Shown here: piece by piece, positions 24,449-32,997 of the stretch
Position numbering within the stretch: the first letter of the stretch is position 1
How the letters are laid out: the number at the start of each line of letters is the position of its first letter
NCBI GenBank assembly: GCA_023386495.1
Contig: JAEWJS010000132.1
Location: 62,001 to 126,000, forward strand
Direction: 5' to 3'
DNA from: Bacillota bacterium
GTDB lineage: Bacteria > Bacillota > Bacilli > Paenibacillales > Paenibacillaceae
Length of the DNA stretch: 64,000 nt
Position numbers and translations under genes: made by a program
Notes under the pieces: model-generated
The model's input: the letters and a program-made list of their open reading frames with translations, nothing else
The model's database searches: none
What the model was told of the DNA's origin: nothing

Positions 24449-25741
24449 ATGGACGCGATGGAGCTGCTACTTAACGTCGGAATTGCGCTGGTTATGGCCG
24501 TGCAAGTGAATTTCTATTTCAACTCCGTGCTGGGCAAGTCGAACAGCAAACCCAACAAGTGGATCTACATTCTGGCCTTTTTCCTTCTGGATTTCGTGTA
24601 CCTAACGATGCTGCTGTCCGTGCTATGGTCCTCGTTATTCGCGCTGGCCGTCATCTTCTGCTTGTCGCTCGGCTATGAGGCGCAGCTTCGGCTGAAGATC
24701 GTGTTCTCCGTCCTGTACGCCGTGTTGCTTACGCTCATCTTTTCCCTTTGCATTTTCCTGCTTGATCCGTCGATCTTCAACGCAGCCGATATCGGCGAGC
24801 TGTCGGACGGACCGGGATACCTGCTGTTCTTGCTGAGCTGTATCATCATGTTCGCGGTTATCCAGCTGATCCGGCTCATCGCCGGACGCAGGAGCTATGC
24901 GCTGCAGTACCGTTATTCGCTGCTGTTCCTCATCGTGCCGATCATCAGCATCTACCAGGTGAACGTGCTGTCAACATACAGCGAGAAGAATATTCATTAC
25001 TTCCTGTCGGTGTTCGGCTACATCGTGCTGAACGTGCTGGTCGTCTATGTGCTTGACACGGTGATTGCCCGATTCCAGCTGCTGCACGAGAATGACCAGC
25101 TCGAGAAGCAGATGGATTACCAGGATGCCAATTACGAGAAGACGGTGCACAGCTTCAAGAAGATCAAGAGCATCATCCACGACACGAACCAACAGTTCCT
25201 GTATATCTCCCAATGCATCGAGCAAGGCAAGACTGCGGAGGCTGCCGAGCATATTCGCGTGACGCTGAACCAGATCGAGCAGGCGTATCACAGGGTGAAC
25301 ACCGGCAATCTGGCGGTCGATGCCCTCGTGACGAACGCGCTGAACATCGGCCAGGCCAACGGCATTCGCGTCGATACGGAGCTTCACATGCTGGACCGGG
25401 AGATCCCCATCGAGCGCTACGATCTCTGCATCGTGCTGGGGAACATGCTGGACAATGCGATCGAGGCTTCGAAGAAGGTCAACATCGCCGAGGATCGGCA
25501 TATTCGCATTCACATTCGCGCAAGCGAGTCGGCACTCCACATTCGGATTCGCAACCATGTAGACCGGGAGATTACCGACCTGCGGAGCCGTAAGCCGAGC
25601 CCCGATTATCATGGCTTCGGCCTCATGAACATCAGGCGAATCTGCGAGAAGTACGGCGGACATATGACGATCGAGACCGCCTCCCGCACCTTCGATAATA
25701 TGGTTGTCCTCCCTTACCTCACGGAAGAATCCCCGGCTTGA
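24449..25741 (+). CDS. GHKL-type sensor histidine kinase (AgrC-like)
   Basis: 430 residues. Residues 1-215 have six to seven hydrophobic segments (input), followed by a coiled linker. The dimerisation box has His244 in IIHDTNQQF instead of the usual H-D-hydrophobic-R, as in quorum-type AgrC/ComD kinases. The catalytic GHKL domain has VLGNMLDNAIEA (N box) and YHGFGLMNIRRICEKYGG (G box). It pairs with the LytTR regulator just upstream. Likely ligand is a peptide or other extracellular signal, by family analogy only. Confidence 0.88.
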   Translation: MDAMELLLNVGIALVMAVQVNFYFNSVLGKSNSKPNKWIYILAFFLLDFVYLTMLLSVLWSSLFALAVIFCLSLGYEAQLRLKIVFSVLYAVLLTLIFSLCIFLLDPSIFNAADIGELSDGPGYLLFLLSCIIMFAVIQLIRLIAGRRSYALQYRYSLLFLIVPIISIYQVNVLSTYSEKNIHYFLSVFGYIVLNVLVVYVLDTVIARFQLLHENDQLEKQMDYQDANYEKTVHSFKKIKSIIHDTNQQFLYISQCIEQGKTAEAAEHIRVTLNQIEQAYHRVNTGNLAVDALVTNALNIGQANGIRVDTELHMLDREIPIERYDLCIVLGNMLDNAIEASKKVNIAEDRHIRIHIRASESALHIRIRNHVDREITDLRSRKPSPDYHGFGLMNIRRICEKYGGHMTIETASRTFDNMVVLPYLTEESPA

Positions 25742-25766
25742 ATTGCCGTTCGGGGATTCTTTTCTT
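25725..25766 (+). terminator. Terminator overlapping the kinase stop codon
   Basis: AAGAATCCCC pairs with GGGGATTCTT with an inner GGC/GCC step, followed by TTCTTCG. The 5' arm lies inside the last codons of the kinase. Confidence 0.75.
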
Positions 25767-25864
25767 CGTTTCGGGACGATTCGCCGCGTCGGCGCTCGTT
25801 CCCGAGTATGATGAGGGCAGTAAGAGAAGCAGCCAACATTCCGAAGGAGAAAGAGGGAGTAACG

Positions 25865-27952
25865 ATGATGATGATGGTGAAGTGGAAAAAGACAGGCGCG
25901 GCGGCCATGGCAGCCTTGCTGCTGGCGCTGCCGGTCGCAGAGCGCGACGCGGAGGCAAGCGGAGGCGCAGCAGCGGGCGACTTGACCCGTAACGAGGCGC
26001 GTGCAGTAGCGGAGGCGCTGTTCGGGTACGGCGCCAGCGGCGTGCAATATGCGATCCGGGACGAAGGGCAGCTCGTGTTGTCGGACGGGATCGCGCAGCA
26101 AGAGGACGGCAGCTTGGCGCCGATCGCGGCGGATACGATGTTCGGCATCGCCTCCGTCAGCAAGATGCATGTGACCGCATCGGCGATGATGCTGGCCGAT
26201 CGCGGCAAGATCGACATCGACCGGCCGCTGACGGCATACATCCCGGAGTTCCGGATGGCCGATGAACGCTATAAGCAGATTACGCCGCGCATGCTGATGA
26301 ATCACTCGTCGGGTCTGTACGGCACGCATTACAAGAACAGCATGTTCTTCGACGACAACAATATGGAGAACTACGAGATGCTGCTCGAGAACCTTCGGGT
26401 CCAGCGGCTGAAGTCCGATCCGGGCGAATATTCCGTCTACGCCAACGACGGCTTCCAACTGTTGGAGCTGCTGGTGGAGCGGGTGAGCGGGAAGAGCTAT
26501 ACCGCGTATCTGGCGCAGGAGGTGAGCGGCCCGCTGGGGTTGACGGGCACGAAGACGCCGCTCGACGACTTCGATCGCGCTCGCTTGCAGCCGGGCAGGC
26601 TGCCGGGCCTTCCGTGGGTACTGCCGACCGAGAGCACGAATGTCATCGGCACCGGCGGCGTCTACTCGACCGCAGAAGAGCTGACGCTGTTCGCGGAAGT
26701 GCTGACGGGCGAGCGGCCGGAGCTGCTGTCCGCCGCTGCGGCTGACGCGATGGCGCAGCCCGAGTACAGGAAGGGTGTATGGGTCGAGGATGAGCAGAAC
26801 GTGTTCGGCTATGGCCTGGGCTGGGATTCGGTCGATCTGGCACCGTTCGGCGATTACGGGATCCGCGCGCTGACCAAGGGCGGCGATTCGATGGTGTACC
26901 ATTCGGCGTTGATTGCCCTGCCGGATCACGATATCTCGATCGCGCTGCTCACCGTAGGAGGTTCTTCCCTCTACAATACGGCCGCAGCAACGAAGATATT
27001 GCTGACGTACTTGCAAGAGACAGGGACAATCGCAGCCGTTCATCCGGATATCGTATTCGAGCCGCCTGTACCGCAAGCGATGCCCGACGACTTGCAAGCC
27101 TATGCCGGCCTGTATGGATCCATGGCCTCGCTGTACCGCATCGCGATCGAAGATGGCACAATCACTTTGCCCGGTCTATTAGACGACATCATTCCCGGGC
27201 AATCCTACGTCTACACCGGCGACCGCACGTTTACCGCCCAGGACGGGCGCACGGTTATCAGCTTCGACGAGCAGACGAATGGTCACACCTACATGCGCGT
27301 CAGGAGCGTGCTGGAATTGCCGGGTCTCGGCCAGTCGGTGCTCGCGTATTACGATTCGCAGCAGCTGGACGAGAACGCCGTAGACGAATCCGTTGCAGAG
27401 GTCTGGCAGGGACGCAACGGCAAGATCTATTATGCGCTCGATGAAGCCATCACCTCGCAATCCTACCTGTCGCCGGCAGCGCTGAGCAAGGTCATTGCCG
27501 TCGACGAGCAGGGCGGTTACGCGAACAATACGAGAATCTTGGACGCGGATCATGCGGTGAACGCCGTCGAGATTCCAGTCATGAACGGTCGCGACGTAAC
27601 GGATCTCGCATTCACGCGGTCTTCCGGCGTCGAGTACTTGAAGGCCGACGGCCGCGTCTATGTCGACGCAGAGGCTGTGAAGCCGATCTACGAGGGGGCA
27701 GCAGCCATCGTGACGATTCCGGCAACGGGTTATGCGCGCTGGTTCGAGATCGGCGAGGGAGCCGCAGGGCGGACGATGAAGGTGACGCTTCCCGAGCAGC
27801 ACAGCGGCTTCGCCGTCTATGACGCGAACGGCATGCCGGTGAATATTACGGCTGTCACCGGGACGAATACGGCAGTTCTGCCGGAGAACGGCTTGATCGT
27901 CTTCGGCGGCGAGCCGGGCGATGTCATGAAGATTACGCTGTCATCCCGCTAA
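25865..27952 (+). CDS. Secreted serine hydrolase of the beta-lactamase/DD-peptidase family
   Basis: 695 residues from ATG 25865 (four ATGs in a row) behind GAAAGAGGGAG. Signal peptide near residues 7-30 (MAALLLALPVA). The beta-lactamase class C fold has SVSK with Ser97, YAND with Tyr192, and a third motif region around GGDSMVYHSALI (residue ~340; KTG replaced). About 300 further residues follow the ~380-residue catalytic part: a lipocalin-like or DUF domain (LQAYAGLYGS) and a C-terminal region of unclear fold. Such proteins are esterases or D-aminopeptidases more often than true beta-lactamases. Its stop codon directly abuts the stop of the convergent MscS gene, with no terminator between them. 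Confidence 0.85.
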   Translation: MMMMVKWKKTGAAAMAALLLALPVAERDAEASGGAAAGDLTRNEARAVAEALFGYGASGVQYAIRDEGQLVLSDGIAQQEDGSLAPIAADTMFGIASVSKMHVTASAMMLADRGKIDIDRPLTAYIPEFRMADERYKQITPRMLMNHSSGLYGTHYKNSMFFDDNNMENYEMLLENLRVQRLKSDPGEYSVYANDGFQLLELLVERVSGKSYTAYLAQEVSGPLGLTGTKTPLDDFDRARLQPGRLPGLPWVLPTESTNVIGTGGVYSTAEELTLFAEVLTGERPELLSAAAADAMAQPEYRKGVWVEDEQNVFGYGLGWDSVDLAPFGDYGIRALTKGGDSMVYHSALIALPDHDISIALLTVGGSSLYNTAAATKILLTYLQETGTIAAVHPDIVFEPPVPQAMPDDLQAYAGLYGSMASLYRIAIEDGTITLPGLLDDIIPGQSYVYTGDRTFTAQDGRTVISFDEQTNGHTYMRVRSVLELPGLGQSVLAYYDSQQLDENAVDESVAEVWQGRNGKIYYALDEAITSQSYLSPAALSKVIAVDEQGGYANNTRILDADHAVNAVEIPVMNGRDVTDLAFTRSSGVEYLKADGRVYVDAEAVKPIYEGAAAIVTIPATGYARWFEIGEGAAGRTMKVTLPEQHSGFAVYDANGMPVNITAVTGTNTAVLPENGLIVFGGEPGDVMKITLSSR

Positions 27953-29200
27953 CTACGTGAATTGCCGCTCCGACCGAGCGTGCAAGGCTAGATTCAGATC
28001 ATGCCCGCTCGGCTTCTGGAATACCCGGAGGCCGAACTCGGGCACGACGGCTAGGATATGGTCGAATATGTCGGACTGGATGCCTTCGTACACGCTCCAC
28101 GCGATGTCGTTCGTGAAGGCGTAGATTTCGATCGGCAGTCCGTTCTCGCCAGGCGCTAATTGACGCACCATGATCGTCATGTCCTTGTGAATCTTCGGAT
28201 GCTGCTGGAGGTAATGCTGGATGTACATGCGGAACACGCCGATATTCGTAAGCGCGCGGCCGTTGACGCGGTTGGAAGTGTCGAGATCGGCGTTGTAGGC
28301 CTCGATCTCGCGTACTTTATCCAGGATGTATTCGGATAAGTAGTGAATGTTCTTGAACTTCTCGATCCATTCTTCCGAACAGAACGTAATGCTGCTGGTA
28401 TCGATGAACACGGAGCGCTTGATTCGCCGTCCGCCGGCATTCTGCATCCCGCGCCAGTTCTTGAAGGAGTCCGAGATTAACGCGTAGCTCGGGAGCGTGA
28501 CAATTGTTTTATCCCAGTTCTGTACCTTTACGGTGTTGAGCGAGATATCGATGATATCTCCGTCGGCGCCGTATTTGGGCATCTCGATCCAGTCGCCGAC
28601 GCGGACCATATCGTTGGAAGACAACTGGACGCCGGCCACAAGCCCGAGCAGCGAATCCTTGAAGACGAGCATCGTCACCGCCGAGAGCGCGCCGATGCCG
28701 CTTAACAGAATAAGCGGGCTCTCGCCGATCAGGTTCGCGATCAGCAGGATGCCGGAGATGACGAACACGATGATTTTCACGACTTGAATGTAGCCTCTGA
28801 TCGGTCTGACCTTGGAAATCTCGTACGTCCGGTAAATATCGTTCACCGCATTGAGGAAGGAGCTGATGACCAAGGTGCCTACGATAATCATGTAGGACCA
28901 GACCCCCGTGACAATAAGCGATTGATAAGCCGGGAACGTCGAAGAGAAGTAGTAGATGATGATGGCCGGGACAAAATGCGAAAGCTTCCGGAATACCTTA
29001 TGCTCCAGGAAGATGTTATCCCACTCGTAGCGGTTGTTCTGAATGATTCTCGTAATGATCGTGAGCACGACTTTCTTGGCAATATAATTCGCGAGGATGC
29101 TTAACAAGGCAATCCCCACAATCAGGATGATATTCGTTAAGTACCCCGTCGTCTCACTGTTAACGCCTGCTTGAATGAGCCATTGTTCGATGTATGCCAT
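27953..29200 (-). CDS. MscS-family mechanosensitive channel (YbdG-like)
   Basis: About 415 residues from the ATG complementing 29198-29200, behind GGGAGGAAA. Five hydrophobic segments occupy residues 15-190; the pore helix and beta domain follow with GIGALSAVTMLVFKDSLLGLVAGVQLSSNDMVRVGDWIEMP, which carries the MscS signature. Beyond it is a longer C-terminal domain with ISLNTVKVQNWDKTIVTLPSYAL and DTSSITFCSEE characteristic of the YbdG/YnaI-like subgroup. These channels release solutes on osmotic downshock. It is followed by a convergent stop-to-stop junction and on its upstream side by the ATPase gene on the same strand. Confidence 0.9.
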   Translation of the reverse strand: MAYIEQWLIQAGVNSETTGYLTNIILIVGIALLSILANYIAKKVVLTIITRIIQNNRYEWDNIFLEHKVFRKLSHFVPAIIIYYFSSTFPAYQSLIVTGVWSYMIIVGTLVISSFLNAVNDIYRTYEISKVRPIRGYIQVVKIIVFVISGILLIANLIGESPLILLSGIGALSAVTMLVFKDSLLGLVAGVQLSSNDMVRVGDWIEMPKYGADGDIIDISLNTVKVQNWDKTIVTLPSYALISDSFKNWRGMQNAGGRRIKRSVFIDTSSITFCSEEWIEKFKNIHYLSEYILDKVREIEAYNADLDTSNRVNGRALTNIGVFRMYIQHYLQQHPKIHKDMTIMVRQLAPGENGLPIEIYAFTNDIAWSVYEGIQSDIFDHILAVVPEFGLRVFQKPSGHDLNLALHARSERQFT

Positions 29201-29286
29201 GGTTTCCTCCCTCACGGATATTGAAAGTGTCCGTCTAGTATACCATAAGGCTCGCAGGCGTTAAGGCTGCAGGCGTGCATCAGAAT

Positions 29287-29312
29287 AGGGCCATCCGCAT
29301 AGCGGTGGCCCT
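29287..29312. repeat. GGCCATCC hairpin
   Basis: AGGGCCATCCGC (29287-29298) pairs with GCGG-TGGCCCT (29302-29312), one bulge. Member of the hairpin set also seen at 5248 and 48722. It lies just after the ATPase stop codon on the minus strand. Confidence 0.5.
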
Positions 29313-29324
29313 GTTGAACGGTTT

Positions 29325-30428
29325 CTAGCGATCAAGCATCCCTATCAATTCGGTCTGAAGCTGCTGCCCAGCCTTCTCTACGATCGAGAAATTCGTCGCG
29401 GCGGCATAGATGGCTTGGATCTGGGAATCGACGGCCTCAGCCGAAGCCAGATGGGAGGCGGCCTCTTTCATTTTCGCCGAATATCGTGCCCGAATGTCGA
29501 CGATCGCCGCTGCATAGGCTTCGTCGGTGCCCGGTGCGATCGTGAGCGCATACATATCCAAGATTTCGTCCCCGTCCCGTTCCGGGTCATACTCATGCGG
29601 GGCCGTACTGTCGAAGATTGCCGTGCGAAGCTGGGGGAAGATCAACATATCCAGGCTGCCCGGATCGAATCCGCAATGGAACACCTGAACCTCGACCCCG
29701 CTCTTCTCTGCAGCGGCAGCAAGCTTCTTCAGCATCGTCGACTTGCCGGATCCCGGCCTGCCCTTGATGAAGATCCGTCTCTCCAGCTGAGCAGTCAATT
29801 GCATGATATAATCGCGTGCACCCTGCGGCGTAGCGGCTCCGAAGAACAGGTGCCGTCCGGTTGTCGGGGTGCCGCCTTCATGGGCTGCGAATAGCTGCTG
29901 CCCCAACTCCTCGGTAATGCGGTTAGCCTTCTCGAAATCCATGTGATCGATATAGCACTTCTCCCAATCGTCATGAATGCGTAGCGCCGCTTCGAACGCC
30001 CCGTAGGCCTGCGAATAATGCTCTGCTAATTGACCGCTCAGCTCTTCAATCGTATCGTCATGCGAGGCCTGAATCCTGCCGATGTCCACGGCTTCATGCA
30101 GATCGATATAGACGAACTCATCTGCCTCGTCCTCCGTTAATTCCCCGCAGCGCCGCCCGTCGACCACGCCAACCCCGAGCGCTGTCGCAATCATGCCGTC
30201 CAGGTCAGCTGGGCGAAGCGGGGAGTGGAAGCATTGCACATGCTGTCCCTTCTCCAGCAAGCGATCGGCCAGACTGCGGATGACAGTCGATTTGCCCGTG
30301 CCGGGCGGCCCTGTCAGGATGAAGATCTTCTTCAGTCCCCGGAAGGCAGCCTGATACAGGGAATAAGCCCCGCGCGCCGTATGACCTTGTGCGTAATAGT
30401 GCGATGCATTGTCCATCACGTTGAACAC
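29325..30428 (-). CDS. ATPase with two P-loop domains (PRK06851-like)
   Basis: 367 residues made of two similar halves, each with a Walker A: GPPGTGKST near residue 40 and GRPGSGKST near residue 225. Following each are matching stretches (VQCFHSPLRPADLDGMI and VQVFHCGFDPGSLDMLIFP), so the protein is an internal duplication. Family members are conserved in sporulating Firmicutes and annotated only as ATPase or nucleotide kinase-like. No transmembrane segment. It is divergent from the beta-lactamase-type gene at 30642; the 213-base region between them carries a TCCTGTA/TACAGGA inverted repeat near 30602-30622. Confidence 0.8.
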   Translation of the reverse strand: MFNVMDNASHYYAQGHTARGAYSLYQAAFRGLKKIFILTGPPGTGKSTVIRSLADRLLEKGQHVQCFHSPLRPADLDGMIATALGVGVVDGRRCGELTEDEADEFVYIDLHEAVDIGRIQASHDDTIEELSGQLAEHYSQAYGAFEAALRIHDDWEKCYIDHMDFEKANRITEELGQQLFAAHEGGTPTTGRHLFFGAATPQGARDYIMQLTAQLERRIFIKGRPGSGKSTMLKKLAAAAEKSGVEVQVFHCGFDPGSLDMLIFPQLRTAIFDSTAPHEYDPERDGDEILDMYALTIAPGTDEAYAAAIVDIRARYSAKMKEAASHLASAEAVDSQIQAIYAAATNFSIVEKAGQQLQTELIGMLDR

Positions 30429-30641
30429 TCCTTCATGCCTGTTCGGCTTCCCGAATAAGCAGTTATGGGATGAATGCCTATAGGCCCAGTGTATTCTGCC
30501 GGCTGCAGAGCGTGAATGTTAGGTCCTTATCATGCCGCCTTATCCCCGATTTAGGACCACTTGGCGGAATAGCATTTCGCAGTCGCCGGCCATCGATTAC
30601 ATTCCTGTATGACAAGTACAGGAGATCGAAAGGTGGTCAAC

Positions 30642-31826
30642 GTGGTGAGAAAAGCCATTCGTATTGCAGTGGGATTCGTCATCGTGGTCGGCGTCGCAAT
30701 TGGAGTACTCGCTTATATGAACAGGCCGATATCGGAAGAGGCCGTCACGGAGAAGATCGCGCATCACTTAGAGAAAGTCGTGGATCAGAATGATTCGTTA
30801 TCCAGCGGACTATTGACCATCTATTCGAAGCAGAACGGCTACCATGAACAATTCGCGGTCGGCACTGTCCATCACGACACGAGTGAACCGGTTCGCGTCG
30901 ACAGTCCGTACCACTCGGCCAGCGTAGGCAAGACGATGTGCGCAGCGATCTACGGCCAATTGGCAGACGAAGGTCGAATCCGTCTCGACGACACCATCAC
31001 TACCTGGTTAGAGGCGGACATTCTGGAAGGGTTATTCCTGATCGACGGCACAGATTACAGCGATCAAGTAACCTTGCGACACCTGCTGAGCCATACATCG
31101 GGAGTCGGCGATTATTTCGAAGGTCCGGTGCGAAGCGGGCAGTCGATGTTGGAGCGGATCGCAGCGAATCCGGATCTGTCGCATACGCCGGAATCATTAA
31201 TCGCGTTCACGAGAGATAACCAGGAGCCGATCGGTCTTCCCGGACAGCAGTTCTACTATTCGGATACGGGATATATATTGCTCGGACTGATCCTGGAGGC
31301 CATCGAAGGGCAGCCTTATGCGGCCATCCTGGAAGAGCGAATCTTCGAACCGTTGGGCATGAAGGATAGTTATCTTGCGTTCTACGAGGATGAACCGGCC
31401 GATATTCTTGGGGTATACGTGAATGGCATGGATATCCGTGAGAAAAATGCGCTGTCCGTGGATTGGGCAGGCGGCGGTGTGGTGACGACGATGGATGATC
31501 TGCTAACGTTCATGCAGGCGTTAGAGGGCGGCGACCTGCTGTCCGATGGCGTGTACCGTCAGATGACGGATTTTACGCACCGCTACGACAAAGGCATCTA
31601 TTACGGCATGGGGATGATGCGCTTCGACTTCAGCGAGTTGTCCTTCCTGCTCGGTTCCATGACGGACGTGTATGGCGGCGTCGGCGCGACAGGTACCTAT
31701 GCGCTGTATGATCAGGCCGCGGACACCTACTATATTGCGAACTTTGGCTCGCTTGATTACGCGGAGAAGAGCATTGAAGAGTTGGTAAAAATAAGGATGA
31801 TCTATGATAGAATGAAACGAGACTAG
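30642..31826 (+). CDS. Membrane-anchored beta-lactamase-family serine hydrolase
   Basis: About 394 residues from GTG 30642, behind AAAGGTGG; an ATG at 30609 lacks a ribosome site. An N-terminal membrane segment (AVGFVIVVGVAIGVLAY) anchors or exports it. The catalytic region has SVGK with Ser94 and HLLSHTSGVGDY, both typical of class C-type hydrolases; the Tyr motif is YYSDTGY with YSD in place of YAN. The KTG position is near FLLGSMTDVYGGVGATG. Role probably in cell-wall or ester metabolism. It shares only modest similarity with the protein at 25865. LytTR-DUF3021 genes follow within 40 bases on the same strand and may be cotranscribed. Confidence 0.85.
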   Translation: MVRKAIRIAVGFVIVVGVAIGVLAYMNRPISEEAVTEKIAHHLEKVVDQNDSLSSGLLTIYSKQNGYHEQFAVGTVHHDTSEPVRVDSPYHSASVGKTMCAAIYGQLADEGRIRLDDTITTWLEADILEGLFLIDGTDYSDQVTLRHLLSHTSGVGDYFEGPVRSGQSMLERIAANPDLSHTPESLIAFTRDNQEPIGLPGQQFYYSDTGYILLGLILEAIEGQPYAAILEERIFEPLGMKDSYLAFYEDEPADILGVYVNGMDIREKNALSVDWAGGGVVTTMDDLLTFMQALEGGDLLSDGVYRQMTDFTHRYDKGIYYGMGMMRFDFSELSFLLGSMTDVYGGVGATGTYALYDQAADTYYIANFGSLDYAEKSIEELVKIRMIYDRMKRD

Positions 31827-31863
31827 GCGTGGCGCCGCATAAGTTGGCATTAGGAGACAGACG

Positions 31864-32403
31864 ATGGTTCAATTATTGTGTTCGAATAAGGTACATGAGA
31901 AGTTGAGGCAGGAACTATCCAAGTACCAGATCGACATCAAGGAAGACAGCGAGCTGGTACTCGTGGAACACGGATACGACTTGCCAAGCGGCAAGCTTAG
32001 CGTAGTGTTCGATGCCGTCGACTACATGGATGTCGTGAAGCTGCTGGTCTCCGGCGTCCAGGAAGAACGCCGTTACATGCACACCCTTACAGGGTTAAGC
32101 GACAATAAATTCGCGGTTATCGAGCCAAGGGATGTCATCTATCTGGAGGCAAGCGGCGATGGCGTGATGGCCTATACAGAGTCTAAGCCGTACCGGATCA
32201 AAGAAACCTTGCACTACTATGAGAGCATCTGGGCTGCGCAAGGCTACATCCGCATCAATAAATCGCAGCTCGTCAATTTGCTTCGCGTGAAAGAGATTAT
32301 CCCGTGGTTCAACTCCAGGTACGTACTCCGAATGGACAACAACGCTGAATTGGAAGTGTCGAAGATGTTCTCAAAAAAACTGCGGAACACACTTAACATA
32401 TAG
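31864..32403 (+). CDS. LytTR-domain transcriptional regulator (no REC domain)
   Basis: 179 residues, ATG 31864. The C-terminal ~105 residues form a LytTR DNA-binding domain (EPRDVIYLEASGDGVMAY, YIRINKSQLVNLLRVKEI). The N-terminal part (residues 1-75) is a small alpha/beta segment without REC residues, as in the LytTR-DUF3021 pairs of Firmicutes. It is followed 11 bases later by a DUF3021-like membrane protein, which in these pairs restrains the regulator at the membrane. No phosphorylation site is apparent. Confidence 0.85.
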   Translation: MVQLLCSNKVHEKLRQELSKYQIDIKEDSELVLVEHGYDLPSGKLSVVFDAVDYMDVVKLLVSGVQEERRYMHTLTGLSDNKFAVIEPRDVIYLEASGDGVMAYTESKPYRIKETLHYYESIWAAQGYIRINKSQLVNLLRVKEIIPWFNSRYVLRMDNNAELEVSKMFSKKLRNTLNI

Positions 32404-32414
32404 GGGAACGATCC

Positions 32415-32852
32415 ATGGCGATTATCAATTTCGAGAATATTATCAAATCCTTCTTCCTTGGCCTCTTCATCGGCTTGGTCCTGCAGGTGTACGACCAAGC
32501 CGATACATCGTTCGCTATGAAGGCGCTATCGGTACTGGCCAGCGGAAGCATAGGGTTCATCATTGGTCTGGTTACCGAATGGTTGACAGCCATGCTCCCG
32601 ATTAGCATAGCGAATGCTCGCATGTACTTTATCGTCAACAACCTCATCGCATTAGCAGTTGCGACTGTCCTATTGGCTTCTCTACTCCTAATCACGAACG
32701 GCGGCGCAATGGGGAACAAGGGGGAATTCACGCCGATCCTGTTGATTGTGCTTGGTGTGATATGCCTAGCGAATCTAATCGATTATCTAATGTATCGACG
32801 AGCCCAGCGCAAGCTGCTGGCATTCCAAGCGTCTATGGAAGATCACTCATGA
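32415..32852 (+). CDS. DUF3021-like four-TM membrane protein
   Basis: 145 residues with four membrane segments (FFLGLFIGLVLQVY, ALSVLASGSIGFIIGLV, FIVNNLIALAVATVLLASLLLI, ILLIVLGVICLANLI) and a basic C-terminus. Location directly after a LytTR gene matches DUF3021 proteins, the membrane inhibitors of LytTR regulators. Sequence is short and hydrophobic so family placement is mostly by context. Ribosome site GGGGAACGATCC precedes the ATG. Confidence 0.7.
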   Translation: MAIINFENIIKSFFLGLFIGLVLQVYDQADTSFAMKALSVLASGSIGFIIGLVTEWLTAMLPISIANARMYFIVNNLIALAVATVLLASLLLITNGGAMGNKGEFTPILLIVLGVICLANLIDYLMYRRAQRKLLAFQASMEDHS

Positions 32853-32881
32853 TTATAAAGTAACCAGAACGGAGATGTATC

Positions 32882-32950
32882 ATGTACTGGGGCAATGTTC
32901 GCGCAATGTTGAAAATTTCATATGAAAATAGCGTCGATAATCGCGACTAA
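32882..32950 (+). CDS. Candidate small ORF, 22 codons
   Basis: ATG 32882 with ACGGAGATGTATC upstream (GGAG seven bases before) opens a 22-codon frame ending TAA 32948-32950, directly after the LytTR/DUF3021 pair. The peptide begins MYWGNVRAMLKISY. No family recognised; it could be chance. Confidence 0.2.
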   Translation: MYWGNVRAMLKISYENSVDNRD

Positions 32951-32962
32951 CTATCGTATAAT
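32934..32962 (+). promoter_or_regulatory. Putative sigma-A promoter of mqo
   Basis: TCGATA (32934-32939), 17-base spacer, perfect TATAAT (32957-32962), 36 bases before the mqo start. Confidence 0.5.
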
Positions 32963-32997
32963 AAGAATAACAATCTTAGGATATAAGGGCGGTAATC

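Noticed and set aside
24971..27097. Open minus-strand frame of 708 codons, antisense to the GHKL kinase and the serine hydrolase
   Set aside because: It spans two genes and a terminator, is rich in His/Arg/Gln, has no family motif, and follows from codon bias in GC-rich sense genes.
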